This document shows, piece by piece, positions 25,770 to 35,395 of a DNA stretch of 64,000 nt. Source of the DNA: Balneola sp. (GTDB lineage: Bacteria; Bacteroidota; Rhodothermia; Balneolales; Balneolaceae); the NCBI GenBank assembly GCA_003712055.1, contig RHLJ01000001.1, positions 868,001 to 932,000 on the forward strand. The letters are read 5' to 3'. How positions within the stretch are numbered: position 1 is the first letter of the stretch; each line of letters begins with the position of its first letter. Both the position numbers and the translations under genes were made by a program. Under the pieces are notes generated by a model. The model made no database searches, had not been told where the DNA came from, and saw only the letters and a program-made list of their open reading frames with translations.

Positions 25770-28640
25770 TTACACTACTTCTTCAAATAAGTCTTCTTTT
25801 TTTGGATCATTCAGATGAGCGATCCCCTTTTTGAATACAACCGAAAAGGTATTGCCCTGATCAGGAATTGAATGAACCAGTACTGTAGCCTTATGTAGTT
25901 CAATAAGTTTTGCCACCAACGGTAACTTAATACCCAGCAATTCTCGGTGATCCAGATCAGCTTCGTAATCTTTGAATAGAGTGAATATGGCGTGGAGTTC
26001 TTCGTGACTGTATGCTTTTCCATCATTACTGATTTTGATAGTGCAAATTGAGCTTTCTTCTACAATCTGAACTTTCACTTTGGTAGCATTCTCATCTTTT
26101 AACAAGGAGCCAATGAGGTTTTGGATAATGATGATACAGTAGCTGGCATCTACTGCAATTATTACTTCTTCGGTATTGGTCGATAATTCAATGTTCTTTT
26201 CTTCTTCACTTGAGGAAATCAGCTCTGTAATTTCTTTTAAGAGTACAACAAGATTCCTCTTCTCTATATGTAAATCAGCTCTATTCAATTCGATCTCAGA
26301 TAGTAAAATGAGTTGATTTACATATTCGAGCAGGTTCCCAACCTCTTTATGAGCATCGTTACTCCCGTTTTCAATCTGAGTCAGAAGATCAATCACAGGG
26401 TTTCTGAGCTCTTTATTTATATAGGCAAATAAGCTGCTTTTGCGTTGCTCTTGTTTACTTAATCTGGCCTTTAATTTTTTAATCTGAGATCTGGAATTCT
26501 CGAGATCCTGATCTCTAAGAACCAGGTCTCTTCTTGCTCTTATTCTCATGATGAACATACTCAGAGCTATGAACATCCCAGCCAGGAATAAGAAGAGCGA
26601 ATAAAACCAACCCGACTCGTAAAAGTAAGGAGGCACTGTTATAGTCACTACATCTCCTTGCCGATTCCATACCCCGTCATTATTACTGGCTATCACCCTA
26701 AATTGATAGGTACCTGGATCTAGGTTTGTATACCTCACTTTTTTATCTGAACCAGCCTCATTCCATTCCTCATCAAACCCGAACAATCGAAATTTGTACA
26801 GGTTTTTTTCAGGAGAAACCAGGCTAAGACTGGTAAACATGAAGCTAAGATTCCTGTCTCCTAGCTCTAATTCTATATATGCATCGCGTTCATAAGATTG
26901 TCCAAATCCGGTTTCTATTTTTTCAATTTCTACCGGAGGAATTACATCATTTCTATAAATCATGTAAGGATTGAATTGTATTACTCCATCTTGTGATGGG
27001 AACCATATCTCCCCGAAAGGACTATATGCCCCAGCAGGATATACCCCACCATTCCCTTCTCTACTCCTCAATCCATCTACTTCGGTAAACCCTGTCGAAA
27101 GCACTTCACTAAAACTTCCAGACTGATATAAATACACATCATTTTTAAATACCCAAAACACCCCTTGGTTTGAGTTCATCCATATCCTGCCCAATGTATC
27201 AGGAATGATTTGATGAATGGTATTATCAAAAAGACCATTTGATTTCTTAAGTGATTTAATAAGTGACGGAGAAGCCTTCCCTTTGCTAACCGGGATGAGT
27301 GTTAGCCCATTATCTTCTGTTCCTACCCATACTGTATAATTATCTGGAGTTTCAGCTGTATCAATCCAGATACTTCTTATTCGATTACTTGAAAGTCCCT
27401 CCGCTTTGGTTATGTTTTCGAGATTACCATCTTTTAAATGGAAAAGACCTTTGCCCTGAGTACCTATCCAAGTGCTGCCATCTTCAGATTCAGCAAGTAC
27501 GTTAACGGAGCTATTATTGAGATCAGGATGTACAAACTGCTCCCACGAATCATCTTCTTTTTTATAAAATAACCCATCTCTGCTACCTACCCATAACACC
27601 TCATCAGAATCTTCAAACAATGAATAAATGGGTTTCTCGGTTGGAGATACATATTTAGTAAAACTATTTCCGCCTTCATATTTATGTATTCCACCTCCCA
27701 TGAGTGCTACCAACAATTCTCCATTCTCTCTCTCTAATATGCTTTTTACAAATGCCCGATCTTCACCTTCTATTAAATAGCCTGTTTCTAATACTTCATC
27801 TTTTATGGAAGCGACTCCACCTCCGTAAGTACCAAGCCATATTGTTCCATTCTTAGTGCTTGTTACAGGATATACATTCCTACTTTTTAAGCCCTCTTCC
27901 TCACTAAATACCGAAAACAGATTTCTCCTGATCTTAAAAACCCCTTTGCTATAGCTTGCAATCCAGATGGTTTCTTCCCGGTCTACAATAACTTCATTAA
28001 TTCGATCTCCCAGGTCGAGAATTCTTTCTCCTTCATAAAAAAGCTCTGTACCATTCGGTGCCCAGGTAAAACTCCCCCTTTTTCTTATCTGTTGATATTC
28101 TAATGAGTTATCTAATACTTCTTCAAACCCTGACTCCGAATAGCTAAATAATCTTTCACCTACTGCTGGTAAAAAGATTCTATCTGAATCATATTGAAAA
28201 ATCCTTGTGAACCAGAGTGAATTAACCGAACCGGGAAGGTTTACATGCTCAAAATCGAGGCCATCAAAAAGTATAAACTTCTTTTGAGTGTGCTGTATAA
28301 ATACAGATTCTCCAAGAGTCGCGATTCCTCGAATCCTATTGTTACCTAGCGAAGGGTAGTTCGCAGTGTTATATATTTTAATCGCACTTCCGTCGAATCT
28401 GACCAAGCCATTTGCTGTACCAAACCAGATATATCCATCACTGGTTTGTGCAACTGCGGCTATGGAATTTGCAGGTAAACCATCTTTTGTAGTCCAGTTC
28501 TGGAATAGGTAATCGCTGCTAATAAATTTTGGTGGATACTGCTGGCTTTGTCCTGATACCTTTAAAAACGGTATACCGCTTAGAACTACTAATATTAGAA
28601 TAAACCTGGCATCCAGCTTGAACTCTATGAGCTCTCTCAT
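25770..28640 (-). CDS. Two-component-like sensor with Reg_prop propeller and degenerate kinase module
   Basis: 956 residues. A signal peptide is followed by a periplasmic beta-propeller made of Reg_prop repeats (WTTKDGLPANSIAAVAQTSDGYIWFGTANGLVRFDG and at least nine more, residues about 45-560). A Y_Y_Y domain follows (YKFRLFGFDEEWNEAGSDKKVRYTNLDPGTYQFRV), then one membrane helix, a coiled coil and a kinase-like region. In the DHp helix the usual SHELRNP is NKELRNP, so the phosphate-accepting His is Lys. The ATPase N-box is QNLIGSLLKD and the G-boxes are poor. No receiver or AraC domain is attached. It is probably a signalling pseudokinase that senses an extracellular ligand. Confidence 0.85.
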   Translation of the reverse strand: MRELIEFKLDARFILILVVLSGIPFLKVSGQSQQYPPKFISSDYLFQNWTTKDGLPANSIAAVAQTSDGYIWFGTANGLVRFDGSAIKIYNTANYPSLGNNRIRGIATLGESVFIQHTQKKFILFDGLDFEHVNLPGSVNSLWFTRIFQYDSDRIFLPAVGERLFSYSESGFEEVLDNSLEYQQIRKRGSFTWAPNGTELFYEGERILDLGDRINEVIVDREETIWIASYSKGVFKIRRNLFSVFSEEEGLKSRNVYPVTSTKNGTIWLGTYGGGVASIKDEVLETGYLIEGEDRAFVKSILERENGELLVALMGGGIHKYEGGNSFTKYVSPTEKPIYSLFEDSDEVLWVGSRDGLFYKKEDDSWEQFVHPDLNNSSVNVLAESEDGSTWIGTQGKGLFHLKDGNLENITKAEGLSSNRIRSIWIDTAETPDNYTVWVGTEDNGLTLIPVSKGKASPSLIKSLKKSNGLFDNTIHQIIPDTLGRIWMNSNQGVFWVFKNDVYLYQSGSFSEVLSTGFTEVDGLRSREGNGGVYPAGAYSPFGEIWFPSQDGVIQFNPYMIYRNDVIPPVEIEKIETGFGQSYERDAYIELELGDRNLSFMFTSLSLVSPEKNLYKFRLFGFDEEWNEAGSDKKVRYTNLDPGTYQFRVIASNNDGVWNRQGDVVTITVPPYFYESGWFYSLFLFLAGMFIALSMFIMRIRARRDLVLRDQDLENSRSQIKKLKARLSKQEQRKSSLFAYINKELRNPVIDLLTQIENGSNDAHKEVGNLLEYVNQLILLSEIELNRADLHIEKRNLVVLLKEITELISSSEEEKNIELSTNTEEVIIAVDASYCIIIIQNLIGSLLKDENATKVKVQIVEESSICTIKISNDGKAYSHEELHAIFTLFKDYEADLDHRELLGIKLPLVAKLIELHKATVLVHSIPDQGNTFSVVFKKGIAHLNDPKKEDLFEEVV

Positions 28641-28748
28641 GTATTCGTACTGTTTTGCTGAATGTAAAGCCTATGTAATTTTGATAGAAGAGTTCTGTAC
28701 TAAGCGATAATTACATTAAATTCTTTTAACTCATTTTTTCATAAATAT

Positions 28749-28991
28749 TTAAGCACCCGGACTTAAAAACTCCACGTGAAATCGAAAGCGTTCTTTTTCG
28801 AGAGCCATTGAGTCATAAACTTCTCTGACCATGGAGAAAATAACATCTGTTTCTCCTATTACTGTTGTAGATAAGTAACCAATCTCGACTGTCACATCAT
28901 ATTGGGCTACATGTTCAATCAATTCCTGAACTTCCTGAGTTGGATTATGAGTTGCTAGTGGAATGAAGGTTAATTGTGCGATTGTTTTCAT
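28749..28991 (-). CDS. Thiamine-binding-like protein (MTH1187/YkoF type)
   Basis: 80 residues from the ATG at 28991; the 106-residue version adds a non-conserved basic stretch. MKTIAQLTFIPLATHNPTQEVQELI...VTVEIGYLSTTVIGETDVIFSMVREVYDSM resembles the small ferredoxin-like proteins of the MTH1187/YkoF family, with the 'a-qls-iPlg...s' start and a 't-iEGe' segment changed to 'TVIGE'. Family members are implicated in thiamine or HMP binding. The function here is not proven. Confidence 0.6.
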   Translation of the reverse strand: MKTIAQLTFIPLATHNPTQEVQELIEHVAQYDVTVEIGYLSTTVIGETDVIFSMVREVYDSMALEKERFRFHVEFLSPGA

Positions 28992-29124
28992 TAACGTGTA
29001 ATATTTGGAATTCTTTTTCTTAAAAAGATACAATGGCAATTCTTGTGATTCTAAATTAATATTGTTCAAATTGAGAAAAATAGAGTACTATCATCTACAT
29101 ATTAATTAACTAACTAGGACAAAT

Positions 29125-29445
29125 ATGCATGAAATAGGGTTTACGCAATGGTTTGGAATTCTTGAACTTCCTTTTTTGCTAGTATGCATTTTCTACAGCT
29201 TCAAAACAGCACAAACTCTTAAGGGTGGAGTTTTTGGAACAGGAATGATTTATCTGGCTTGGGGTTTCATTGTAATGGCCGTAGGGCATTTAAGCTTACA
29301 GTTAATAAACTTTTTTGGGTTAGACATTTTTGATTGGATTTTCAGCCAACCACTTGGAAAAGTAGTTTGGTTTATCGCACTTATGGCTACCTGGGGACTT
29401 TCAGCTGTTGGTTTTTATAAAATTTACCAAGCTAGTAAGGCCTAA
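29125..29445 (+). CDS. Small three-helix membrane protein
   Basis: 106 residues with three hydrophobic segments (about 9-29, 39-62, 77-100). It starts at an ATG 25 bases before the hybrid kinase gene's upstream neighbour region and ends 28 bases before that gene. Function is unknown; the position suggests co-expression with the kinase, perhaps as a membrane sensor component, since the kinase itself lacks an obvious membrane part. Confidence 0.65.
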   Translation: MHEIGFTQWFGILELPFLLVCIFYSFKTAQTLKGGVFGTGMIYLAWGFIVMAVGHLSLQLINFFGLDIFDWIFSQPLGKVVWFIALMATWGLSAVGFYKIYQASKA

Positions 29446-29473
29446 GCGCTTTTTGTAGCGTTATTCTCTGGTT

Positions 29474-31864
29474 ATGGGCTTTTTCAGAGATATACTCGCC
29501 TTTTTCAAGAAAAGGCAGCGGGAAAGTACTCGCAATCAATTCTTCAGTTCTCAAATTGATGAATTATTCGATTATCTCTCCACCTATATCTCAACTTCAA
29601 ATCAAGCCCATGCTACCAGTGTTTATATCAAAAACTACCTAAGACTTGGGGATAACGAACGCAAACAAAAACTCCCTGAGAGCTACCTATTTGTAGAAAA
29701 GTACCTGACGGATATTGATACCGGCTTCGGACTTTCAAAAGAAGAACTACGCGGACTAGTGAAAGTTAAATTCGCCAGTCTCCTTTCGATTATTGATTTT
29801 GCACTCATTTTTGAGGAGGAGGATCGTCAGGAATTTGAATTATGCAAACTTTTCCTAAGAGAAGTAGTCTCCGGTTTATCTGATTTACTTGGAGAATCGG
29901 GTAGCAAGAAGATCCAGGAAATCAAACATTATATAGAGAGTGTACCTAACGCCTTTACCGGGAAAAACCCTCTTAACGATGAGAACTTCCATCCTTCTGG
30001 CTATAACGACTGGATTCAGTTTTTAAGAAAACTGAGTTTTTTCACTTTTAACATTCTTAAAGAAAAATTAGGAGAAGAAGCAGCGCTTCGAAGGTATGAT
30101 AAAGGTTATAAAAGCCTAGCTGCAAAGTACATTAACCTGGACTCCTTCCAAATCATCATTTCTATCCTACCTGAGGTATTGATGGATGAAGATCGAATTG
30201 GAACTCTCACCAAGCACCAAATTGAAAAACTATTATTAAAGCGCGCCGATCATTTCGAACAGTTAACAAAGGAACTACAAGAGAAAAACGAAGAACTTGA
30301 GCGTACTCAAAAACTACTGATCGAGGCAAAAGATAAAGCCGAGGAGGCAACTAAAACCAAAGCAATGTTCCTGGCTAATATGAGCCATGAAATTCGTACC
30401 CCAATGAACGCTGTGATAGGGATGACAGAAATTTTGAAAGACACAGACCCTTCCAAAGAACAGCTCTTATATATAGATACTATTTATAAAAGCGGGTACG
30501 ATCTGATTCATATCATTAATGATATCCTCGATTATTCAAAAATTGAGTCAGGTAAACTTGAGCTGGAGCAAAAGGAAATAAACATTCATGACTTTACCTC
30601 TGATGTTACCAACCTCCTTGTACTTAGAGCCGAAGAAAAGAATATTGATCTGATCTATTATGTAGATGAAGCAATACCAAGCTGTGTTCTGGCAGATCCG
30701 GTACGCTTAAAACAGGTACTGGTAAATCTAATTGGTAATGCTATAAAATTCACAAATGTTGGAGAAGTAGTACTCGAGGTTCTCTTAAAAGAAAAAACGG
30801 ATCGTACTTTAGATATTGAGTTCAATATAAAAGACAGTGGTATTGGTATTCCGAAGAATAAGGTGAAGCATATTTTCGATTCTTTCTCCCAGGTTGATAC
30901 CAGTACAACAAGAAATTATGGTGGAACAGGACTAGGGCTCACTATTACCAAAAGCCTGGTTCAGATGATGAATGGGAATATCTCAGTGAGAAGTAAAGTG
31001 GATGAAGGCTCGACTTTTACTTTTACAATAAATGTTCCATATAAAGAGGATGAACCTGTTAATAAAAAGCTCAAGGCTTTTGACAAAAAGACTATTCTTT
31101 TAGCTGACCAAAATGAGACTCATAAGAACATACTGGCTAAAAAACTCAAGTCCTGGGGGGTTGAAGTTCATACTTTTAGTACAGCAGAAGAGCTCCTTGC
31201 TAATTATAAAAAAGCCGGCTCTGTTGATGTAATCATGGTTGAAGACTTCTTGCTCAATAAAACTGATTCTTCATTTAAGGAAGTCTTTTTTAATCTGCTT
31301 ACATCAAAAAAAATCCCACTTGTTCGAGTGGTACCCTTTGGGTACCAACCCAATGAGTTTAGTTCCAATATGGGGCAAGTGATAAACCGGCCTATCAGAA
31401 GAGCGACTCTTATTGATACTATTTATGATGCATTAACAGATGTTAAAACAATTGAGAAAGTTACTGCTCCGAAACCCCTTCATACCCCAAAAAAGATTTC
31501 TATTTTAGTTGCTGAGGATAATTCTACCAACCAGGTAGTTATGAAAAAAATGATGTCTAAAATCGGTTACGAAATAGAAATAGCTGAAACCGGTGAAGAG
31601 GTTATTCAAAAACTGTCCTCAAAATTTTATGAACTTATCTTCATGGATGTGCAGATGCCCATATTGGACGGTCTGCAAGCTACCCAAAAAATTAGGTTAG
31701 GAGTATATGAGAAAGGTCAACCCACAATTATTGCGATGACTGCCAATGCATCAGAAGAAGACAAACAAATGTGTTTGTTTGTAGGCATGAACGATTATTT
31801 AAGCAAGCCAGTTACTCGGAACGATATTATTTCAAAGATTGAAAAATGGTTTCCCGAAGAATAA
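29474..31864 (+). CDS. Hybrid histidine kinase with two receiver domains
   Basis: 796 residues, cytosolic. Residues 1-250 are a helical region I do not recognise; a coiled coil spans 255-295. The HisKA H-box is FLANMSHEIRTPMNAVIGM with His about 305. The HATPase domain has NLIGNAIKF, DSGIGIP and GGTGLGLTI. A first receiver (about 535-640) has DVIMVEDFLL where the phospho-Asp is not in the canonical position, so it looks inactive. The second (about 675-790) has VAEDNSTNQ, IFMDVQMPILDG with Asp about 725, MTANA and LSKP. It is probably a phosphorelay hub fed by the small membrane protein upstream. Confidence 0.9.
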   Translation: MGFFRDILAFFKKRQRESTRNQFFSSQIDELFDYLSTYISTSNQAHATSVYIKNYLRLGDNERKQKLPESYLFVEKYLTDIDTGFGLSKEELRGLVKVKFASLLSIIDFALIFEEEDRQEFELCKLFLREVVSGLSDLLGESGSKKIQEIKHYIESVPNAFTGKNPLNDENFHPSGYNDWIQFLRKLSFFTFNILKEKLGEEAALRRYDKGYKSLAAKYINLDSFQIIISILPEVLMDEDRIGTLTKHQIEKLLLKRADHFEQLTKELQEKNEELERTQKLLIEAKDKAEEATKTKAMFLANMSHEIRTPMNAVIGMTEILKDTDPSKEQLLYIDTIYKSGYDLIHIINDILDYSKIESGKLELEQKEINIHDFTSDVTNLLVLRAEEKNIDLIYYVDEAIPSCVLADPVRLKQVLVNLIGNAIKFTNVGEVVLEVLLKEKTDRTLDIEFNIKDSGIGIPKNKVKHIFDSFSQVDTSTTRNYGGTGLGLTITKSLVQMMNGNISVRSKVDEGSTFTFTINVPYKEDEPVNKKLKAFDKKTILLADQNETHKNILAKKLKSWGVEVHTFSTAEELLANYKKAGSVDVIMVEDFLLNKTDSSFKEVFFNLLTSKKIPLVRVVPFGYQPNEFSSNMGQVINRPIRRATLIDTIYDALTDVKTIEKVTAPKPLHTPKKISILVAEDNSTNQVVMKKMMSKIGYEIEIAETGEEVIQKLSSKFYELIFMDVQMPILDGLQATQKIRLGVYEKGQPTIIAMTANASEEDKQMCLFVGMNDYLSKPVTRNDIISKIEKWFPEE

Positions 31865-31868
31865 TCTT

Positions 31869-31961
31869 ATGCCTATATTTGCAGCAGTGAAAAATTTAAG
31901 AGTTCATACAGCCCATCACACTCATCATGGTAGCCATCATGGTCACCACATTGTGCACTAA
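31869..31961 (+). CDS. hisL: his operon leader peptide
   Basis: A 30-codon ORF, ATG 31869 (in-frame GTG 31887) to TAA 31959-31961, 66 bases upstream of hisG. From residue 13 on it has ten His, including VHTAHHTHHGSHHGHHIVH. Such a His run directly before hisG is the hallmark of a his attenuator leader: stalling at His codons during starvation prevents termination. It begins 4 bases after the hybrid-kinase stop, so the his promoter must lie within that gene or read-through occurs. Confidence 0.82.
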   Translation: MPIFAAVKNLRVHTAHHTHHGSHHGHHIVH

Positions 31962-31980
31962 TATTCCGCACACCCTTTTT
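31952..31980 (+). terminator. Possible weak attenuator hairpin before hisG
   Basis: TGTGC (31952-31956) can pair with GCACA (31968-31972), followed by CCCTTTTT. The 5-bp stem overlaps the last leader codons. It is much weaker than the ilv terminator, so the hairpin call is uncertain, though its position is right. Confidence 0.35.
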
Positions 31981-32027
31981 CACTCAACATACCACCCTCT
32001 TTTTAATCACTTTTTAATTACAATTTT

Positions 32028-32909
32028 ATGAACCGGACGAAAGATTCCACTACTTCTTTGCGCATTGCAATACAAAAAAGCGGCCGTTTAACAGATAAAA
32101 CTATTGAACTGTTACATGGTATCGGGGTAGAGTTTGATAATTATAAACGCAACCTGATGGTTAAAACCAGGAATTTTGATGTAGAACTTCTTCTTCTTCG
32201 AGATGATGACATTCCGGAATACGTTCAGGATGGGATTTGCGATCTTGGTTTTGTAGGAGCAAATGAAGTATTCGAAAAAAATGCAGATGTTACCGTTCTA
32301 AGGGGACTTAATTATGGGAATTGTCGTCTTTCAATTGCAGCTCCTAAAGAGTCCGAACTGAGTACCCCTTCTGACTTTGAAGGAAAAACTATTGCCACAA
32401 GCTATCCTTTCTTAACAAAAAAGTTTTTTGAAGAGCATTCGACAAATGTTTCTGTAGTAGAAATCTCAGGAGCTGTTGAAATTACCCCTCAGTTAGAAGT
32501 AGCTGATGCGATCTCGGATCTGGTTTCTACCGGTGGTACTCTTATTGCTAATGGTTTAGAAGAACTATTTACCATTCTTGAATCGGAAACGAAATTGGTC
32601 CGCACCAATAAAGAGTTATCCCCTGGTAAGAAACAGCTAATTGATAAGTTTTTAGTTCGAATTGATGGATATCAGCAGGCTAAAAAAAGCCGGTATATTA
32701 TGATGAATGCTCCCCAGAATAAAGTTGATACTATAAAATCTATCATACCTTCTATGAAAAGTCCTACCATCGTTCCTTTGGCTGAATCAGGAATGGTTGC
32801 TATTCACACGGTAATCCCGATTAATAAATTCTGGGAAGTGATGGAAGAATTAAAAGAAGTTGGTGCATCCGATATTGTAATGCTCCCTATCGAAAGTATG
32901 ATCCTGTAA
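32028..32909 (+). CDS. hisG: ATP phosphoribosyltransferase, long form
   Basis: First enzyme of histidine synthesis, joining ATP and PRPP. 293 residues, so it includes the C-terminal ACT-like regulatory domain (from about 215: KSRYIMMNAPQNKVDTIKSII) and would not need HisZ. The catalytic part has LRIAIQKSGRLTDKTIELL and DAISDLVSTGGTLIANGLEE, the PRPP-binding signature. It is first in the his cluster and follows the His-rich leader. Confidence 0.96.
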   Translation: MNRTKDSTTSLRIAIQKSGRLTDKTIELLHGIGVEFDNYKRNLMVKTRNFDVELLLLRDDDIPEYVQDGICDLGFVGANEVFEKNADVTVLRGLNYGNCRLSIAAPKESELSTPSDFEGKTIATSYPFLTKKFFEEHSTNVSVVEISGAVEITPQLEVADAISDLVSTGGTLIANGLEELFTILESETKLVRTNKELSPGKKQLIDKFLVRIDGYQQAKKSRYIMMNAPQNKVDTIKSIIPSMKSPTIVPLAESGMVAIHTVIPINKFWEVMEELKEVGASDIVMLPIESMIL

Positions 32910-32936
32910 CCTTTGAAACCCAAATCATTCTCTATT

Positions 32937-34223
32937 ATGCAATCCTATTCTATCGAACAATTATCTGAGCAAGAAATCCGGGAATTAGTAAAACGTCCTA
33001 ATATGGATTTCTCAACCGTTTTTGAACTGGTTCAACCTATTATTGAAGAGGTAAAAACTAACGGTGATGCTGCGGTAAAGTCCTATACCAAAAAATTTGA
33101 ACAAACAACACTCGATCAGGTTACCATCAACCCTGCTGATCAAGAGATTTCTATTTCTCCCGAAGTAAAAAAAGCAATCGATACTGCTTTTGAAAACATA
33201 AAGACTTTTCATGAGGCACAGCTCACATCCCCTATAGAAATTGAAACGATGCCGGGAGTGCGATGCAAAAAGATCATGCTCCCTATCGAGAAAGTTGGGC
33301 TTTATATACCCGGAGGAACAGCAATACTACCATCAACTGCTATGATGCTGGCCATTCCTGCTATGATTGCAGGATGTAACACCATCATACTGGCAACTCC
33401 TCCTAAACCCGACGGAACCATTGCCCCGGAAATTATCTATATCGCCCAAAAAGCTAATGTTGATCTCATTCTTTTGGCAGGGGGCGCTCAGGCTATTGCT
33501 GCTCTTGCTTATGGAACGGAATCCGTACCCAAGGTAGATAAAATTCTCGGTCCTGGTAATCAGTATGTGACAGCGGCTAAAATGCTATTGCAAAATAGTG
33601 AGGCACAGATTAGTATCGATATGCCTGCGGGTCCTTCCGAGGTTCTGGTAATTGCTGATAACTCCGCAAATCCTTCTTATGTAGCTGCTGATTTGTTATC
33701 CCAGGCCGAACACGGTGAAGATAGCCAGGTGGTTCTCGTTTCTATTGATGGTTTTGACGAAGCTTCTCTGGAATCAGAGATCATTGCGCAGTTAAATAAG
33801 CTCCCAAGAAAAGATATTGCCCAGAAAGCGCTCGAAAACAGTTACACTATAAAAGTGGGTACTATTGAAGAAGCGATTTCATTCTCGAATCAATATGCCC
33901 CGGAACATTTAATCGTGAATGTTCAGGATGCCGAAGATTATGTTCAGCTTATTGCTAATGCCGGATCTGTATTTCTTGGCCAATATACTCCCGAAAGTGT
34001 AGGTGATTATGCTTCTGGCACAAACCATACATTGCCAACCTATGGTTTTGCCCGAATGTACAGTGGTGTTAACCTTTCTTCATTCCAAAAATCAATAACG
34101 ATGCAAAGCCTTACCCGAAATGGATTGTTAAATGTAGGACCTTCAGTTGAGGTACTTGCTGAACTTGAAGAACTACAGGCCCACAAAAATGCGGTTAGTA
34201 TTCGACTAAAGGATTTGAAATGA
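32937..34223 (+). CDS. hisD: Histidinol dehydrogenase
   Basis: Zn enzyme that oxidises histidinol to histidine in two NAD-dependent steps. 428 residues from ATG 32937; the TTG at 32913 would add 8 residues and is less likely. Motifs are VGLYIPGGTAILPSTAMMLAIPA, KVDKILGPGNQYVTAAKMLLQ, MPAGPSEVLVIAD and LLSQAEHGEDSQVVLVS. Catalytic Glu/His are in QYAPEHLIV and GTNHTLPT. It starts about 27 bases after hisG. Confidence 0.96.
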   Translation: MQSYSIEQLSEQEIRELVKRPNMDFSTVFELVQPIIEEVKTNGDAAVKSYTKKFEQTTLDQVTINPADQEISISPEVKKAIDTAFENIKTFHEAQLTSPIEIETMPGVRCKKIMLPIEKVGLYIPGGTAILPSTAMMLAIPAMIAGCNTIILATPPKPDGTIAPEIIYIAQKANVDLILLAGGAQAIAALAYGTESVPKVDKILGPGNQYVTAAKMLLQNSEAQISIDMPAGPSEVLVIADNSANPSYVAADLLSQAEHGEDSQVVLVSIDGFDEASLESEIIAQLNKLPRKDIAQKALENSYTIKVGTIEEAISFSNQYAPEHLIVNVQDAEDYVQLIANAGSVFLGQYTPESVGDYASGTNHTLPTYGFARMYSGVNLSSFQKSITMQSLTRNGLLNVGPSVEVLAELEELQAHKNAVSIRLKDLK

Positions 34224-34240
34224 AAAATATTATTTAAAAG

Positions 34241-34308
34241 GTCATTCTGAGCCCGCCTTCTCCCGAAAGTATTCGGGATACGGAGGACAAGCGAAAGCGA
34301 AGGATGAC
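34241..34308. repeat. Dispersed repeat between hisD and hisC
   Basis: GTCATTCTGAGCCCGCCTTCTCCCGAAAGTATTCGGGATACGGAGGACAAGCGAAAGCGAAGGATGAC. Contains the CCCGAAAGTATTCGGG palindrome. Inserted inside the his operon 9 bases before hisC. Confidence 0.65.
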
Positions 34309-34317
34309 AGTAATAGC

Positions 34318-35376
34318 ATGAAAAAACTCGACCTTAAAAAATTAGTACGACCAAATATCCTGAACCTGAAACCTTATCGAAGTGCCAGAGATGACTTTGA
34401 TTCAGGGATTCTTTTAGATGCCAACGAAAATTCTTTCGGTGCTCCATTTGATCATACATCTGAACTGAATCGATATCCAATGCCCTATCAGGAGGATCTG
34501 AGACAGAAAATTGCAGATTTCCGGGGAGTAGATAGTTCAAATGTATTTGTCGGGGTTGGAAGTGACGAAGCTATTGACTTGCTCTTTCGGATTTTCTGTG
34601 AACCTGGCAAGGACAGAGTGCTGATAACCCCTCCTACTTATGGGATGTATAAGGTATCAGCAGCCATAAATAATGTATTTATCGATTCAGCCCTGCTTAC
34701 TCCTGATTTCCAGTTAGATGTACGAGCAACGTTGGCGGAAGTAAAAGAACATACCAAGCTGATTTTTCTGTGTTCTCCCAATAACCCTACCGGAAATAGT
34801 CTCACTACCGAAGATATTCTCTCCATTGTTAATGGCTTTGATGGGATCGTTATTGTAGATGAAGCTTATATTGATTTCAGTGAGAAGCCAAGCCTGGCTA
34901 ATCACATCACTAAGTACCCTAACCTTGTGATATTGCAAACGCTCTCTAAAGCATTTGGCCTGGCAGGAATTCGGTTGGGCATTGCTCTGGCAAACCCTGA
35001 AGTAATAGACTTTATGATGAATGTGAAAGCTCCATATAACGTCAATAAGCTTACTTCAGAAGCAGCGTTAAAAGGCTTCGATCATGTAGCCGAAATGCGT
35101 TCCAATGTTGAGCAAATCAAAAAAGAACGCAGTAGTGTAATTCAACGACTAGAAGCTATATCTGAAATTGAGAAGGTATTCCCAACCGATGCTAATTTTT
35201 TGATTTTCAAAATTAACGAGGCCTTGTCGATCTATAAAAAGCTTGCAGAGAAAGGGGTCATTGTCCGCTATCGAGGAAATGAACCTCACTGCGAAAATTG
35301 TCTGCGACTCACCATAGGAACCACTGAAGAGAACGATCGCTTTTTCGAAGCGCTCTCTGAAATCCTTGCAGAATGA
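34318..35376 (+). CDS. hisC: Histidinol-phosphate aminotransferase
   Basis: PLP enzyme, fold type I, 352 residues. VGSDEAIDLLFRIFCEPGKDRVLITPPTYGMY is the cofactor loop, FLCSPNNPTGN and VIVDEAYIDF follow, and the PLP-binding Lys is in LQTLSKAFGLAGIRLGIALA. It converts imidazole-acetol phosphate and glutamate to histidinol phosphate. It is third in the his cluster. Confidence 0.95.
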   Translation: MKKLDLKKLVRPNILNLKPYRSARDDFDSGILLDANENSFGAPFDHTSELNRYPMPYQEDLRQKIADFRGVDSSNVFVGVGSDEAIDLLFRIFCEPGKDRVLITPPTYGMYKVSAAINNVFIDSALLTPDFQLDVRATLAEVKEHTKLIFLCSPNNPTGNSLTTEDILSIVNGFDGIVIVDEAYIDFSEKPSLANHITKYPNLVILQTLSKAFGLAGIRLGIALANPEVIDFMMNVKAPYNVNKLTSEAALKGFDHVAEMRSNVEQIKKERSSVIQRLEAISEIEKVFPTDANFLIFKINEALSIYKKLAEKGVIVRYRGNEPHCENCLRLTIGTTEENDRFFEALSEILAE

Positions 35377-35395
35377 AGCTAACCGAACCCTATAA

